DNA of 64,000 bases from Thiomonas sp. X19 (GTDB taxonomy: Bacteria > Pseudomonadota > Gammaproteobacteria > Burkholderiales > Burkholderiaceae_C), in the NCBI RefSeq assembly GCF_900089495.1, contig NZ_LT605203.1, positions 242,184-306,183 on the forward strand. The letters run 5' to 3'. This document shows, piece after piece, positions 36,099 to 44,491 of the stretch. A program made the translations under genes and the position numbers. Every line of letters starts with the position of its first letter. Within the stretch, counting starts at the first letter, position 1. The notes beneath the pieces are model-generated. The model was not told the DNA's origin. It saw only the letters and a program-made list of their open reading frames with translations, and made no database searches.

Positions 36099-38069
36099 TC
36101 ACTTGCGAACGTGACGGTAAAGCGTGCTGCGATGAACCCCTAGCAGCCGTGCAGCGCGGCTGACGTTGCCGCTGCAAGACGCGATTGCCGCATGAATGGC
36201 CGATTCGGTCATGGCACGCAGCGGCACAGGGGATGTGGCGGCGCCGTCCCTTTCAGGGTCTGAGCGCGCCGGCGAGGCCGAAATCGTGGGTGGCTGTTGT
36301 TGATGCGTTCGCCAATCGCGCCGAATGTCATCGGGGAGGTCGGCGAGCTCGATGCAACTCCCCGGCTCGGCCAGCGCCAGCAGCGTCTGCGCGACGGCGA
36401 CGAGCTGCCGCCAGTTGCCCGGCCATGTGTAGGCCAAGAGGGCTTCGCGGGTCTGCGGGCCGAGCCGGAGCTTGCGGGGCGACAACATGGCTTGCAGGAG
36501 TTCATCGATAAGCGCCTTGGCCTCGGCATGTTCACGCAGGGCGGGCAGGACGGCCACGAAATGCTGCAGGCGGTAGTACAGATCGGTTCGGAAGCTTCCC
36601 TCGGCGGCCATCGCCTTGAGGTCGCGATGGGTGGCGCACACCAACGCAAAATCCACCGACTGCCGGCGCCCGCCGCCAAGCGCCTTGACTTCATGATCCT
36701 GCAAAACCCGGAGGAGCCGGGCCTGCATCGACAACGGCATGTCCCCGATTTCATCCAGAAACAAGACGCCGCCATGAGCCTCCCGAATCTGTCCCGGTTG
36801 ACCCTTGCGCCGGGCGCCTGTGAACGCTCCCTCCTCGTAGCCGAAGAGCTCGGCCTCGATCAGGCCTTCCGGGACCGCCGCGCAATTGACGGCGACGAAG
36901 GGCCCCCGGCAGCGCTGGCTGGCCTGGTGAACCTGCCGGGCAAAAACCTCCTTGCCGACGCCCGACTCCCCCAGGATCAAGACCGGGATGCCACAGTCCA
37001 GGACACGCACCGCGCGGTCCAGTTGCGCCTCGCGCTGTGGGTCGGCGATGATGGGCGGCCTCGAGGCTGCGACTTGGTGGATCTGCGGCGTGCGTTCTGG
37101 CGCCGTGATCGAGTCCAAGTGATTCGAGGCCCTCTTGAGCCCGACCCAGCCTGAAGCCCACGATGCCGATCGCCCAGGCCGCGCCAGCCAGGGGTGAAGG
37201 CACAACTCGAACTGGTCCCGCTCGGTCGTGGGCAAGGAGCTGAACAGATCGTCGACGAAGCGGCCGCGCAGTTGTTCGAACGTCATCCCTAAAACGCGCA
37301 TGGCAGCGCGATTGGCGCCCACAATCGTTGCATTGCGAATCCACAGCAAAGCTTCGCGGTGCGAGCCAATCAAGGCCGGGTCATGGGCAAAGCGCAGGAT
37401 TTCGGTCTGCGCGGGCCGGTTGTCCATGGCCATGCGGTATTCGATCATCTGCGCCGCCATGCGCACCAGACCAACGGTCTGGGCTTGAATGCAGCGAGCA
37501 TCGCCCGAGACATCCAGCACGCCCAGGACCTGCCCTTGCGAGCCCAGCAGAGGTGCGGCCGTGCACCCCAAGGTTCCGTTTTGCTCGAGGTAATGTTGCT
37601 GCCCGAGGACCGTGATCGGCGAGAGCTCCGTCAGCGCCGTGCCGATCGCATTGGTCCCCCGCTGGACTTCGGACCATTCGACGCCGGGCATCAACGCCAC
37701 GCGCTGGGCCTTGTTCATGAACACATCTGAGCCCGCTGCGTCGAGAATCATGCCCTGCGGGTCGGCCAGCAAGACGACCACGCGTGAGGGCGACAGCGCC
37801 TCGGCCAGAGCCTCCAGCTCGGGCAGCGCGTGCCGACGCAGCCGCCCCTGCGCGTCGCGCCGGGCAAACAGCGCCTCATGCGCCAGGGGCTCGGGAGTCT
37901 CACTGAGGGTGGCGGGGAGGGCCAGGCACCGCCGCCACGACCTTGCGATCAGCTCCGGCACCGCGCCTTGCGGATCACTCCCGTCTTCGAAAAAACGCTG
38001 TCGCGCCAACTGCAACGTGGTCGACGGCGTGGCAATTCCCGCGCTGCCCGGCGGCCTGGTCTGGGGCAT
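36099..38069 (-). CDS. sigma-54-dependent transcriptional activator, AcoR type
   Basis: A 656-residue activator. Order: N-terminal sensory region with a GAF-type domain (about 50-190, then a PAS-like stretch to about 300); AAA+ domain with Walker A GESGVGKE near 366, sigma-54 contact loop GAFTGA near 415, Walker B FLDEIGD near 436; and a C-terminal Fis-type helix-turn-helix (AARLLGVHRSTLYRHVRK). ATG 38069 is chosen because AGGAGA lies about 6 bases before it; a longer frame upstream is not coding. It stands divergent from an aldehyde dehydrogenase gene that has a -24/-12 promoter, as in AcoR-type systems, so that gene is its likely target. Confidence 0.9.
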   Translation of the reverse strand: MPQTRPPGSAGIATPSTTLQLARQRFFEDGSDPQGAVPELIARSWRRCLALPATLSETPEPLAHEALFARRDAQGRLRRHALPELEALAEALSPSRVVVLLADPQGMILDAAGSDVFMNKAQRVALMPGVEWSEVQRGTNAIGTALTELSPITVLGQQHYLEQNGTLGCTAAPLLGSQGQVLGVLDVSGDARCIQAQTVGLVRMAAQMIEYRMAMDNRPAQTEILRFAHDPALIGSHREALLWIRNATIVGANRAAMRVLGMTFEQLRGRFVDDLFSSLPTTERDQFELCLHPWLARPGRSASWASGWVGLKRASNHLDSITAPERTPQIHQVAASRPPIIADPQREAQLDRAVRVLDCGIPVLILGESGVGKEVFARQVHQASQRCRGPFVAVNCAAVPEGLIEAELFGYEEGAFTGARRKGQPGQIREAHGGVLFLDEIGDMPLSMQARLLRVLQDHEVKALGGGRRQSVDFALVCATHRDLKAMAAEGSFRTDLYYRLQHFVAVLPALREHAEAKALIDELLQAMLSPRKLRLGPQTREALLAYTWPGNWRQLVAVAQTLLALAEPGSCIELADLPDDIRRDWRTHQQQPPTISASPARSDPERDGAATSPVPLRAMTESAIHAAIASCSGNVSRAARLLGVHRSTLYRHVRK

Positions 38070-38129
38070 TTCCGTCTCCTGGGTTGGCGTGCCATCAAGG
38101 CCATGGCAGCCAATCTTCTGCTGGCGAAG

Positions 38130-38174
38130 TGTCGCACTCAAAGGGCGCCATGTCACCTGTCGCAAGATGCGACG
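38130..38174. promoter_or_regulatory. candidate activator binding sites (UAS) for the AcoR-type regulator
   Basis: A dyad GTCGCA, AGA, TGCGAC at 38159-38173 (extended TGTCGCA...TGCGACG) and a half-site TGTCGCA at 38130-38136, 28 bases apart. They lie roughly 120-165 bases upstream of the -24/-12 promoter, the distance expected for enhancer sites of a sigma-54 activator. Binding by the adjacent regulator is inferred. Confidence 0.5.
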
Positions 38175-38293
38175 CTTCAGTGATGCAAATCGAGAAGGAA
38201 GACCGGAGAGCGTACTCCGGGTCATCCCGGATGCATTCGCCTAAGTGCTTGTCAATGAACGAAGATATTTCGTCCTGGCGCAAGCGTTGGGTC

Positions 38294-38309
38294 TGGCACG
38301 AATCCTGAT
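38294..38309 (+). promoter_or_regulatory. sigma-54 (-24/-12) promoter of the aldehyde dehydrogenase gene
   Basis: TGGCACGAATCCTGAT: the -24 element TGGCAC is perfect; GG is followed ten bases later by GA instead of the consensus GC at -12. It lies 60 bases upstream of the dehydrogenase ATG, downstream of dyad sites and beside a sigma-54 activator gene. The mismatch at -12 lowers certainty. Confidence 0.6.
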
Positions 38310-38369
38310 AGGGATGAGGGCGCTGCATCTGCAGTTCAACTCCCTATCCAACAATCTCAGGAGACGTTC

Positions 38370-39890
38370 ATGGACATGCTTGAACCCGGCAAGTTTGGCA
38401 CTGCCGTTGCCTTCAAAAAGCGCTATGGCAACTACATCGGCGGCGAGTGGGTTGCGCCTGCCGGCGGCCAATACTTCGAGAACATTTCGCCCGTCACTGG
38501 CAAGCCCTTTTGCGACATTCCGCGCTCGACGGCGGCCGACATCGAGCGCGCGCTCGATGCCGCGCACAAGGCCAAGGGCGCCTGGGGCCGCACATCGCCC
38601 ACGGATCGCGCGAACATCCTGAACAAGATCGCCGACCGCATGGAGGCCAACCTGCCCATGCTCGCCGCCGCCGAAACCTGGGACAACGGCAAGCCCATCC
38701 GCGAAACCACGCTGGCCGACCTGCCGCTGGCCATCGACCACTTCCGCTATTTCGCCTCGTGCGTACGCGCGCAGGAAGGCGGCATCAGCGAGATCGACCA
38801 TGAGACCTATGCCTACCACTACCACGAGCCGATCGGCGTCGTCGGGCAGATCATTCCCTGGAATTTTCCGATTCTGATGGCCGTCTGGAAGCTGGCGCCG
38901 GCGCTGGCGGCGGGCAACTGCGTCGTGCTCAAACCCGCCGAGCAAACACCGGTTTCCATCCTGGTGCTGGTGGAATTGGTTGGCGACTTGCTGCCTGCGG
39001 GTGTGCTGAACGTGGTCAATGGCTTCGGTCTGGAAGCGGGCAAGCCGCTGGCTTCCAGCAGCCGCATCGGCAAGATCGCCTTCACCGGAGAGACGACCAC
39101 CGGCCGGCTGATCTCGCAGTATGCGAGCCAGAATCTGATTCCCGTCACGCTGGAACTCGGGGGCAAGTCACCGAACATCTTCTTTGCCGACGTGATGGAC
39201 AAGGACGACGGCTACTTCGACAAGGCGCTCGAAGGTTTTGCGATGTTCGCGCTCAACCAGGGCGAGGTCTGCACCTGCCCTTCCCGTGCGCTGGTCCAGG
39301 AGTCGATCTACGAGCGCTTCATCGAGCGCGCCATCAAGCGCGTGGCGGCGATCAAGCAAGGCAGCCCGCTGGAGATGGAAACCATGATCGGCGCGCAGGC
39401 ATCGAGCGAGCAACTGGAAAAAATCCTCTCCTACCTCGACATCGGCAAACAGGAGGGCGCCCAGGTTCTGATTGGAGGCGAGCGCAACAAGCTGCCGGGT
39501 GAACTGGAGGGCGGCTATTACGTCAAGCCCACGGTTTTCAAAGGGCACAACAAGATGCGCATTTTCCAGGAGGAAATCTTCGGCCCGGTCCTGTCCGTCA
39601 CCACGTTCAAGGACGAGGAAGAAGCGCTGGAGATTGCCAATGACACGCTGTACGGCCTGGGCTCGGGCGTCTGGACGCGCGACATGAATCGGGCGTTCCG
39701 CATGGGCCGCGGCATCCAGGCCGGCCGCGTCTGGACGAACTGCTACCACCTCTACCCCGCCCACGCGGCGTTCGGTGGCTACAAGCAATCGGGCATCGGA
39801 CGCGAAAACCACAAGATGATGCTCGACCATTACCAGCAGACCAAGAACCTGCTGGTGAGCTACAGCGAAAGCAAGCTGGGCTTCTTCTGA
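38370..39890 (+). CDS. NAD-dependent aldehyde dehydrogenase (AcoD/ExaC family)
   Basis: A 506-residue aldehyde dehydrogenase, oxidising acetaldehyde or related short aldehydes to acids. Active site: catalytic Cys near 301 in [11 protein letters not shown] and general-base Glu near 261 in [13 protein letters not shown] loop FTGETTTG near 240; [10 protein letters not shown] at about 166. The VCTCPSR context with a second Cys is typical of the AcoD/ExaC group tied to AcoR-type regulators. It starts with [10 protein letters not shown]. The regulator is divergent, and DUF779 follows 136 bases later, the usual trio. Confidence 0.93.
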   Translation: MDMLEPGKFGTAVAFKKRYGNYIGGEWVAPAGGQYFENISPVTGKPFCDIPRSTAADIERALDAAHKAKGAWGRTSPTDRANILNKIADRMEANLPMLAAAETWDNGKPIRETTLADLPLAIDHFRYFASCVRAQEGGISEIDHETYAYHYHEPIGVVGQIIPWNFPILMAVWKLAPALAAGNCVVLKPAEQTPVSILVLVELVGDLLPAGVLNVVNGFGLEAGKPLASSSRIGKIAFTGETTTGRLISQYASQNLIPVTLELGGKSPNIFFADVMDKDDGYFDKALEGFAMFALNQGEVCTCPSRALVQESIYERFIERAIKRVAAIKQGSPLEMETMIGAQASSEQLEKILSYLDIGKQEGAQVLIGGERNKLPGELEGGYYVKPTVFKGHNKMRIFQEEIFGPVLSVTTFKDEEEALEIANDTLYGLGSGVWTRDMNRAFRMGRGIQAGRVWTNCYHLYPAHAAFGGYKQSGIGRENHKMMLDHYQQTKNLLVSYSESKLGFF

Positions 39891-39918
39891 GCGCCCCTTC
39901 GTTTCCTTGAGAGGACGC

Positions 39919-39956
39919 GCTGCGCCACTGCCCGTGAACGCGGGCAGTGGCGCAGC
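39919..39956. terminator. strong GC-rich hairpin between dehydrogenase and DUF779 genes
   Basis: A perfect inverted repeat with 16-base arms (GCTGCGCCACTGCCCG) and a 6-base loop (TGAACG), 29 bases after the dehydrogenase stop. No T-run follows, so it may be a partial terminator, an mRNA 3'-end stabiliser or the palindrome of a dispersed repeat (its left flank matches the esterase repeat). It would reduce DUF779 expression relative to the dehydrogenase. Confidence 0.6.
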
Positions 39957-40026
39957 CGGACAGCACCGCATGCGCATTGCAACCCTGTAATCCCGCAGCT
40001 TTCCAAACGCCGACGGATGACCTGCC

Positions 40027-40440
40027 ATGAACACCGAGCAAACCTTGCGCGAAGCATCCACGACGGCACCGGTCGTCCCTCGAGTCATCGCGACCACTGC
40101 GGCGCTCGAACTGATCGCCAAGCTCAAAGCAACCCACGGGGAGCTGATGTTTCATCAGTCCGGCGGCTGTTGCGATGGCAGCGCGCCGATGTGCTTTGCT
40201 GCGGGCGAATTTTTGGTTGGGGAGGCAGATCGGCTTCTAGGGTCTATCGGTGGCGTGCCGTTTTACATCGGGCTTGCACAGTTCGAGTATTGGAAACACA
40301 CGCAACTCATCATCGATGTCGTTCCCGGCCGCGGCGGCATGTTTTCTCTCGAGGGTTCAACAGGTCTGCGCTTTCTCACGCGCTCAAGGCTTTTTGACGA
40401 CGACGAATGGAGAGTTTTGGAACAGGAGGGACGCATCTGA
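40027..40440 (+). CDS. DUF779 protein, aldehyde dehydrogenase-associated
   Basis: A 137-residue soluble protein of the DUF779 family, regularly found beside AcoD/ExaC-type aldehyde dehydrogenases. Conserved parts are FHQSGGCCDGSAPMC (paired Cys, possible metal or redox site) and EYWKHTQLIIDVVPGRGGMFSLEGS. It lacks a signal peptide and catalytic motif. Its role is unknown; operon placement suggests help in dehydrogenase activity or aldehyde handling. The strong hairpin upstream may tune its level. Confidence 0.88.
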   Translation: MNTEQTLREASTTAPVVPRVIATTAALELIAKLKATHGELMFHQSGGCCDGSAPMCFAAGEFLVGEADRLLGSIGGVPFYIGLAQFEYWKHTQLIIDVVPGRGGMFSLEGSTGLRFLTRSRLFDDDEWRVLEQEGRI

Positions 40441-40634
40441 TCCTGCATTCATCGATCCAAGATTGAGTACCATCGATCGGATGAGCAAAGATTTGCTCTC
40501 CCGTGCGAAACCAAATTCGTGTGGGCATCTTCATGGGCCACGGCAAGACAAAGGAGTTTCGGGAACACAGCCACCCGCATTCCAGTTGCTTTTGCCGAGG
40601 CTGCATCGCCGGAAGGCTCGGCGCCTTTCATCAT

Positions 40635-41177
40635 TCACGCGTCGCGCGCCGCCCCGAGCAGTCGTCGCCGCAATCCCTCCAATGCATACCGCGCCGAGGC
40701 CAGGCGCACCGCTTCGCGGTCGCCGGGCCAGATGATGGATTGGGCCTCAGCGCGTAGGCTGTCCGGCTGCTCCTGATCCAGCCAGGCCCAGCCGAACCAC
40801 ACCAGTCCCACCGGCTTGTCCGGTGTGCCGCCGCTGGGGCCGGCGATGCCGGTGATGGACAGGGCGGCCTGCACGGGGGCGTGCGCCAGCACCCCGCGCG
40901 CCATGGCCAGTGCCACTTCGCGGCTGACGGCGCCGTGCGTGGCGAGCAGGGCTTCGGGCACGCCCAGCAGCTCGGTCTTGGCGCGGTTGCTGTAGGTGAC
41001 GATGCCGCGCTCGAACCAGTCGCTCGAACCGGCGAAGCTGGTGACGGCTGCGGCCACCAGCCCGCCGGTGCAGGACTCGGCGCAGCCCAGCATCCAGCCG
41101 CGATCGAGCAAGGGCGCGCGCAGCGCCAACGCGGCGTCCAGCACGTCCCGCCATGGCGCTTGCGCTTCATGCGCCAT
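40635..41177 (-). CDS. pncC: nicotinamide-nucleotide amidase (CinA C-terminal family)
   Basis: A 180-residue CinA-type amidohydrolase that turns nicotinamide mononucleotide into nicotinic acid mononucleotide in NAD recycling. Signature: GCAESCTGGLVAAAVT near 33-48 (catalytic Ser in ESCTGG) and SITGIAGPSGGTPDKPVGLVW near 110. It lacks the N-terminal molybdopterin-like domain of full CinA, so it is the short PncC form. It overlaps pgpA by 11 bases, so translation is coupled. ATG 41177 is the first in the conserved frame. Confidence 0.93.
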   Translation of the reverse strand: MAHEAQAPWRDVLDAALALRAPLLDRGWMLGCAESCTGGLVAAAVTSFAGSSDWFERGIVTYSNRAKTELLGVPEALLATHGAVSREVALAMARGVLAHAPVQAALSITGIAGPSGGTPDKPVGLVWFGWAWLDQEQPDSLRAEAQSIIWPGDREAVRLASARYALEGLRRRLLGAARDA

Positions 41178-41724
41178 GGCTTGCGCTCCACGCCAACAGC
41201 AGCATGGCGCCGAACACCACGGCCAGTGTGAGCAGTGCGGCCACAAGGTCGTCGAGCATGATGCCCAGGCCGCCTTTCACATGCTGGTCGGCCCAGCCCA
41301 CCGGGCCGCGCTTGACGGCGTCGAACATGCGAAACAGGGCGAAGCCTGCCGCTTGCAGCCACCACACGGCGGGGGTTTGCGGCGCGGGCTGCAGCAACCA
41401 CAGCACCAGCCAGATGGCGACGATTTCGTCCCACACCACGGGCGAGGGGTCGTCGGTCTGCAAAGCCTGCGCGGTGCGCCCGCAAACCCACACGCCGAGG
41501 GCAAAACCGCCGAGCAAGAACGCGGCCCAGGCGCCGTTGGGCAGCCAGGGCGCGAGCAGCAGGTAGCTGGCCCAGCCGAACAGGCTTCCCGCCGTGCCGG
41601 GGGCGATGGGCGCGAGCCCCGAGCCGAAGCCGAGGGCGAGGCAATGCACCGGGCTTGAGAAGGCGAAGCGCCAGTTGGGCTGCGGCGCCGTGGAGCTTGC
41701 GGGGGTTGGAGAGGATGGGTTCAT
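41167..41724 (-). CDS. pgpA: phosphatidylglycerophosphatase A
   Basis: A 185-residue inner-membrane phosphatase that makes phosphatidylglycerol. It carries the family motifs GSGLAPIAPGTAGSL (about 33-47), VVWDEIVAIW (about 98) and LDDLVAALLT near 160, whose acidic residues bind metal, plus several transmembrane helices. ATG 41724 overlaps the thiL stop in the form ATGA, and its 3' end overlaps pncC. The tight thiL-pgpA-pncC order is widespread in proteobacteria. Confidence 0.94.
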   Translation of the reverse strand: MNPSSPTPASSTAPQPNWRFAFSSPVHCLALGFGSGLAPIAPGTAGSLFGWASYLLLAPWLPNGAWAAFLLGGFALGVWVCGRTAQALQTDDPSPVVWDEIVAIWLVLWLLQPAPQTPAVWWLQAAGFALFRMFDAVKRGPVGWADQHVKGGLGIMLDDLVAALLTLAVVFGAMLLLAWSASHGA

Positions 41725-42689
41725 GGGGTGCGGAAATGGTCGAACGCGGCGTAATGCGCGGGGAGTTCCTGGCCTTGTGCGTCCAGCAGGGTGACGCCGG
41801 GCGCAGCGGTGATGCGGCCGATGCAAGCCACGGAAGTTTGCGCCTTGCTGGCGGCGGCGAGCACCGCCTCGTGCCGATGCGCGGGCGCGGTGAACAGCAG
41901 CTCGTAATCGTCGCCGCCGGCGAGTTGGCAGGCGCGGCGGCGAGCGGCGGGCTGGGCCTGCACGACGCGGCTTGCGGGAATGCGGTCGGCTTCGATGCAC
42001 GCGCCCGCATGGCTTGCGCGCAGCACATGGCCGAGGTCGCCGAGCAGGCCGTCGGAGATGTCGATGGCGGCATGGGCGATGCCGCGCAGCGCCTGCCCCA
42101 GCGCCACGCGCGGAGCGGGCTGGTCCATGCGCGCGCGCATCGCGGCGAGGTCGTCGGCAGCCAAGCTCCATTCGCCCCAGACATGGCCGAGCGCGAGGCG
42201 GGCGTCGCCGGGCGTGCCCGACACCCAGAGCGCATCGCCTGCGCGCGCGGCGTCGCGGCGCAAGGCCAGGCCCGGTGGCACCAAGCCCAGCACGGTGATG
42301 CAGATGTTCAGCGGCCCCTTGGTGGTGTCGCCGCCGATCAGTTCGATGGCCTGTTCGTCGGCGAGCGCGAACAGCCCGGCGCTGAAGCCTTCGAGCCAAG
42401 CTGCGTCGGCGGCGGGCAAGGCCAGAGCCAGGGTGAACGCCAGCGGCTGCGCGCCCATCGCGGCCAGGTCCGACAAATTCACGGCCAGCGCCTTGTGGCC
42501 GAGCTTGCGGGCATCGGCCCCGGGCAGGAAATGGCGGCCTTCCACCAGCATGTCGCTGGACACCGCGAGCTGCTGGCCGGAGGGAATGGCGAGCAGGGCG
42601 CAATCGTCGCCCACGCCCAGGGTTGCGTTGCGCGCAGGGCGGGTGAAGTAGCGCGCGATGAGATCGAATTCGCCGAGGGTGGAGGCCAT
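41721..42689 (-). CDS. thiL: thiamine-monophosphate kinase
   Basis: A 322-residue enzyme of the PurM/ThiL fold that phosphorylates TMP to TPP. Motifs: LGVGDDCALLAIP near 25-37, SSDMLVEGRHF near 50, NLSDLAAMGA near 77, IGGDTTKGP near 120, IDISDGLLGDLGH near 217 and GGDDYELLF near 260. ATG 42689 is the start giving MASTLGEFDLI; the few codons before it are unlikely. It is the first gene of the overlapping thiL-pgpA-pncC set. An IS1182 element sits 97 bases upstream. Confidence 0.94.
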   Translation of the reverse strand: MASTLGEFDLIARYFTRPARNATLGVGDDCALLAIPSGQQLAVSSDMLVEGRHFLPGADARKLGHKALAVNLSDLAAMGAQPLAFTLALALPAADAAWLEGFSAGLFALADEQAIELIGGDTTKGPLNICITVLGLVPPGLALRRDAARAGDALWVSGTPGDARLALGHVWGEWSLAADDLAAMRARMDQPAPRVALGQALRGIAHAAIDISDGLLGDLGHVLRASHAGACIEADRIPASRVVQAQPAARRRACQLAGGDDYELLFTAPAHRHEAVLAAASKAQTSVACIGRITAAPGVTLLDAQGQELPAHYAAFDHFRTP

Positions 42690-42792
42690 GCGGGTATTGT
42701 CGTCGCTGCCCAAGACCGGCAACTCTGCCGCGAGGGCCGCTGCACGACACGCTGTTTGGGCTGGAACACCAGGGGGCGGGCCGGACTCCTAG

Positions 42793-44394
42793 GAGACTGT
42801 CGGACTTTGCGGTCTTCCGGATGAAGACGCTATCCGAGACAATTGCTGCTGCACAACCGAGAGCCCGAGCCGATGAGCCGCTTCGTCCCTGTTGACCGAG
42901 ACACCGCATATCTGTTGCCACCGTCGGTGGACGAATGGCTGCCCACTGATCACTTGGCGCGCTTCGTGGTCGAAGTCATCGAGCAGCTTGATCTGGGCGA
43001 TCTGGCCCGACAGTACGCAGGCCGGGGCTCGGCGGCGCACCATCCGGCGGTGCTGCTGGGCCTGCTGATCTACGGCTACGCCAACGGCGTGCACTCCAGC
43101 CGCAAGATCGAGCGGGCGACCTACGACTCGGTGGCGTTCCGCTTTGTTGCGGCCAATACCCACCCCGATCACGACACGCTGGCGACGTTCCGCCGCCGCT
43201 TCTTGAAGGAGGTGGAGGCACTGTTCGTGCAGGTGCTGGTTCTGGCGCGCGAGATGAAGCTGCTCAAGCTCGGACACATCGCGCTGGATGGCACCAAGAT
43301 CGACGCCAACGCCAGCAAGCACAAGGCCTTGTCGTGGGCTCATGCCAACAAGATCGAGGCGCAGCTGCGCCAGGAAGTACAAACGCTGCTGGCGCTGGCA
43401 GAGAACAGCGACCGCGCGACGGTACCCGACGGCATGGATGTGCCGGCGGAGATCGCCCTGCGTGCAGATCGCTTGAGCGCAATCGCGCAGGCCAAGGCCA
43501 AGATCGAGCAGCGCGCCAGCGAACGCCATCAGGTCGAGCAGCAGGAGTACGAGGCCAAGACCGCCAAGCGCCAAGCCCAGCGCGAGGCGGGCAAGAAGCC
43601 GCGCGGCAAGGACCCTGAGCCGCCAGAGGCCGGCCCCCGGAGCAGCGATCAGGTCAACCTCACGGATGAAGAGTCGCGCATCATGCCCGTGTCGGGTGGG
43701 GGCTTCGAGCAAAGCTACAACGCACAAGCCGGCGTGGACATCGCGACGATGATGGTGATCACCCAGCATGTGAGCCAGGCATCCAACGACAAGCGCGAAG
43801 TTGTGCCTACGCTGCAGCAGATCCAAGCGTTACCCGCGGTGCTGGGCGAGGTGCACACGCTCATCACGGACAACGGCTTCTTCAGCCAAGCCAACGTGAT
43901 CGCGTGCAACGACGCGGGTATCGAGCCGCTGCTGGCGCTCAAGCGGGAGTCGCATCACACGCCGGTGATGGGGCGCTTTGCACCCGATGTGCCCGAGCCC
44001 CAGACGACGGATCCGCTCGTGCAGATGGCACACCGCCTGGGCACGCAAGCAGGCCGAGCCCTGTACGGCCTGCGCAAGCAGACAGTGGAGCCGGTGTTCG
44101 GCATCATCAAGCAAGTGATGGGTTGGCGCCAGATGAGCATGCGCGGGCTGGCCAAGGCACAAGGCGAATGGAGCTTGGTGACCATGGCTTGGAACATCAA
44201 GCGCATGCACGTCCTGCGAGCCGCGTGAGGGCAATAGTGCGCCCCGACCACGCCAAAACCGAGTCCCCAGGCCGCCCCATGTGCCCTCACAGTGTCTCGC
44301 CAACCATCGAGAGCGTTCGATCAGCGCGCCGCTGTCAAAAAAAACGCGTCGCACTGATCAATCGGATTCGCTCGGGTTCAAGTCCGACAGCCTC
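42793..44394 (+). mobile_element. IS1182-family insertion sequence, complete
   Basis: About 1.6 kb with imperfect terminal repeats: GAGACTGTCGGACTT at the left end and its near-complement (one mismatch) ending at 44394. It is flanked on both sides by CTAG (42789-42792, 44395-44398), which fits a 4-base palindromic target duplication; because CTAG is palindromic the exact border is ambiguous. It sits between thiL and maeB, which point away from each other, so it may have parted or replaced their promoters. One intact transposase gene lies inside. Confidence 0.82.
42873..44228 (+). CDS. IS1182-family transposase
   Basis: A 451-residue DDE transposase. The N-terminal region (LPPSVDEWLPTDHLARF through ANGVHSSRKIE) is the DUF772-type domain. 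Catalytic residues: Asp in HIALDGTKIDANA near 138, Asp in LITDNGFFSQ near 335, and Glu in VEPVFGIIKQV near 410. A lysine/glutamine-rich coiled segment lies between residues 200 and 260. The ATG at 42873 opens the conserved frame; a TTG 30 bases earlier is less likely. No frameshift; probably active. Confidence 0.92.
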   Translation: MSRFVPVDRDTAYLLPPSVDEWLPTDHLARFVVEVIEQLDLGDLARQYAGRGSAAHHPAVLLGLLIYGYANGVHSSRKIERATYDSVAFRFVAANTHPDHDTLATFRRRFLKEVEALFVQVLVLAREMKLLKLGHIALDGTKIDANASKHKALSWAHANKIEAQLRQEVQTLLALAENSDRATVPDGMDVPAEIALRADRLSAIAQAKAKIEQRASERHQVEQQEYEAKTAKRQAQREAGKKPRGKDPEPPEAGPRSSDQVNLTDEESRIMPVSGGGFEQSYNAQAGVDIATMMVITQHVSQASNDKREVVPTLQQIQALPAVLGEVHTLITDNGFFSQANVIACNDAGIEPLLALKRESHHTPVMGRFAPDVPEPQTTDPLVQMAHRLGTQAGRALYGLRKQTVEPVFGIIKQVMGWRQMSMRGLAKAQGEWSLVTMAWNIKRMHVLRAA

Positions 44395-44491
44395 CTAGAA
44401 TGAATCGTGGATCATCGAAAGCCATCAAAAGCACATCATCAAAAACGCGTGCGGCCCCAAACCCGGCGCATCCTCTCGACGGAGACCCTTC

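Noticed and set aside
40483..40498. Inverted repeat GAGCAAA/TTTGCTC after DUF779
   Set aside because: Two-base loop, short arms and no T-run, so it is not a convincing terminator.
44375..44391. tRNA-like T-arm (GGGTTCAAGTCCGAC)
   Set aside because: It is the right inverted-repeat region of the IS1182 element; no acceptor, D-arm or anticodon arm fits around it.
42781..44415. TAGAAT -10-like hexamer formed at the rejoined IS1182 target
   Set aside because: No -35 element lies at 16-18 bases, so a lost maeB promoter there is not supported.
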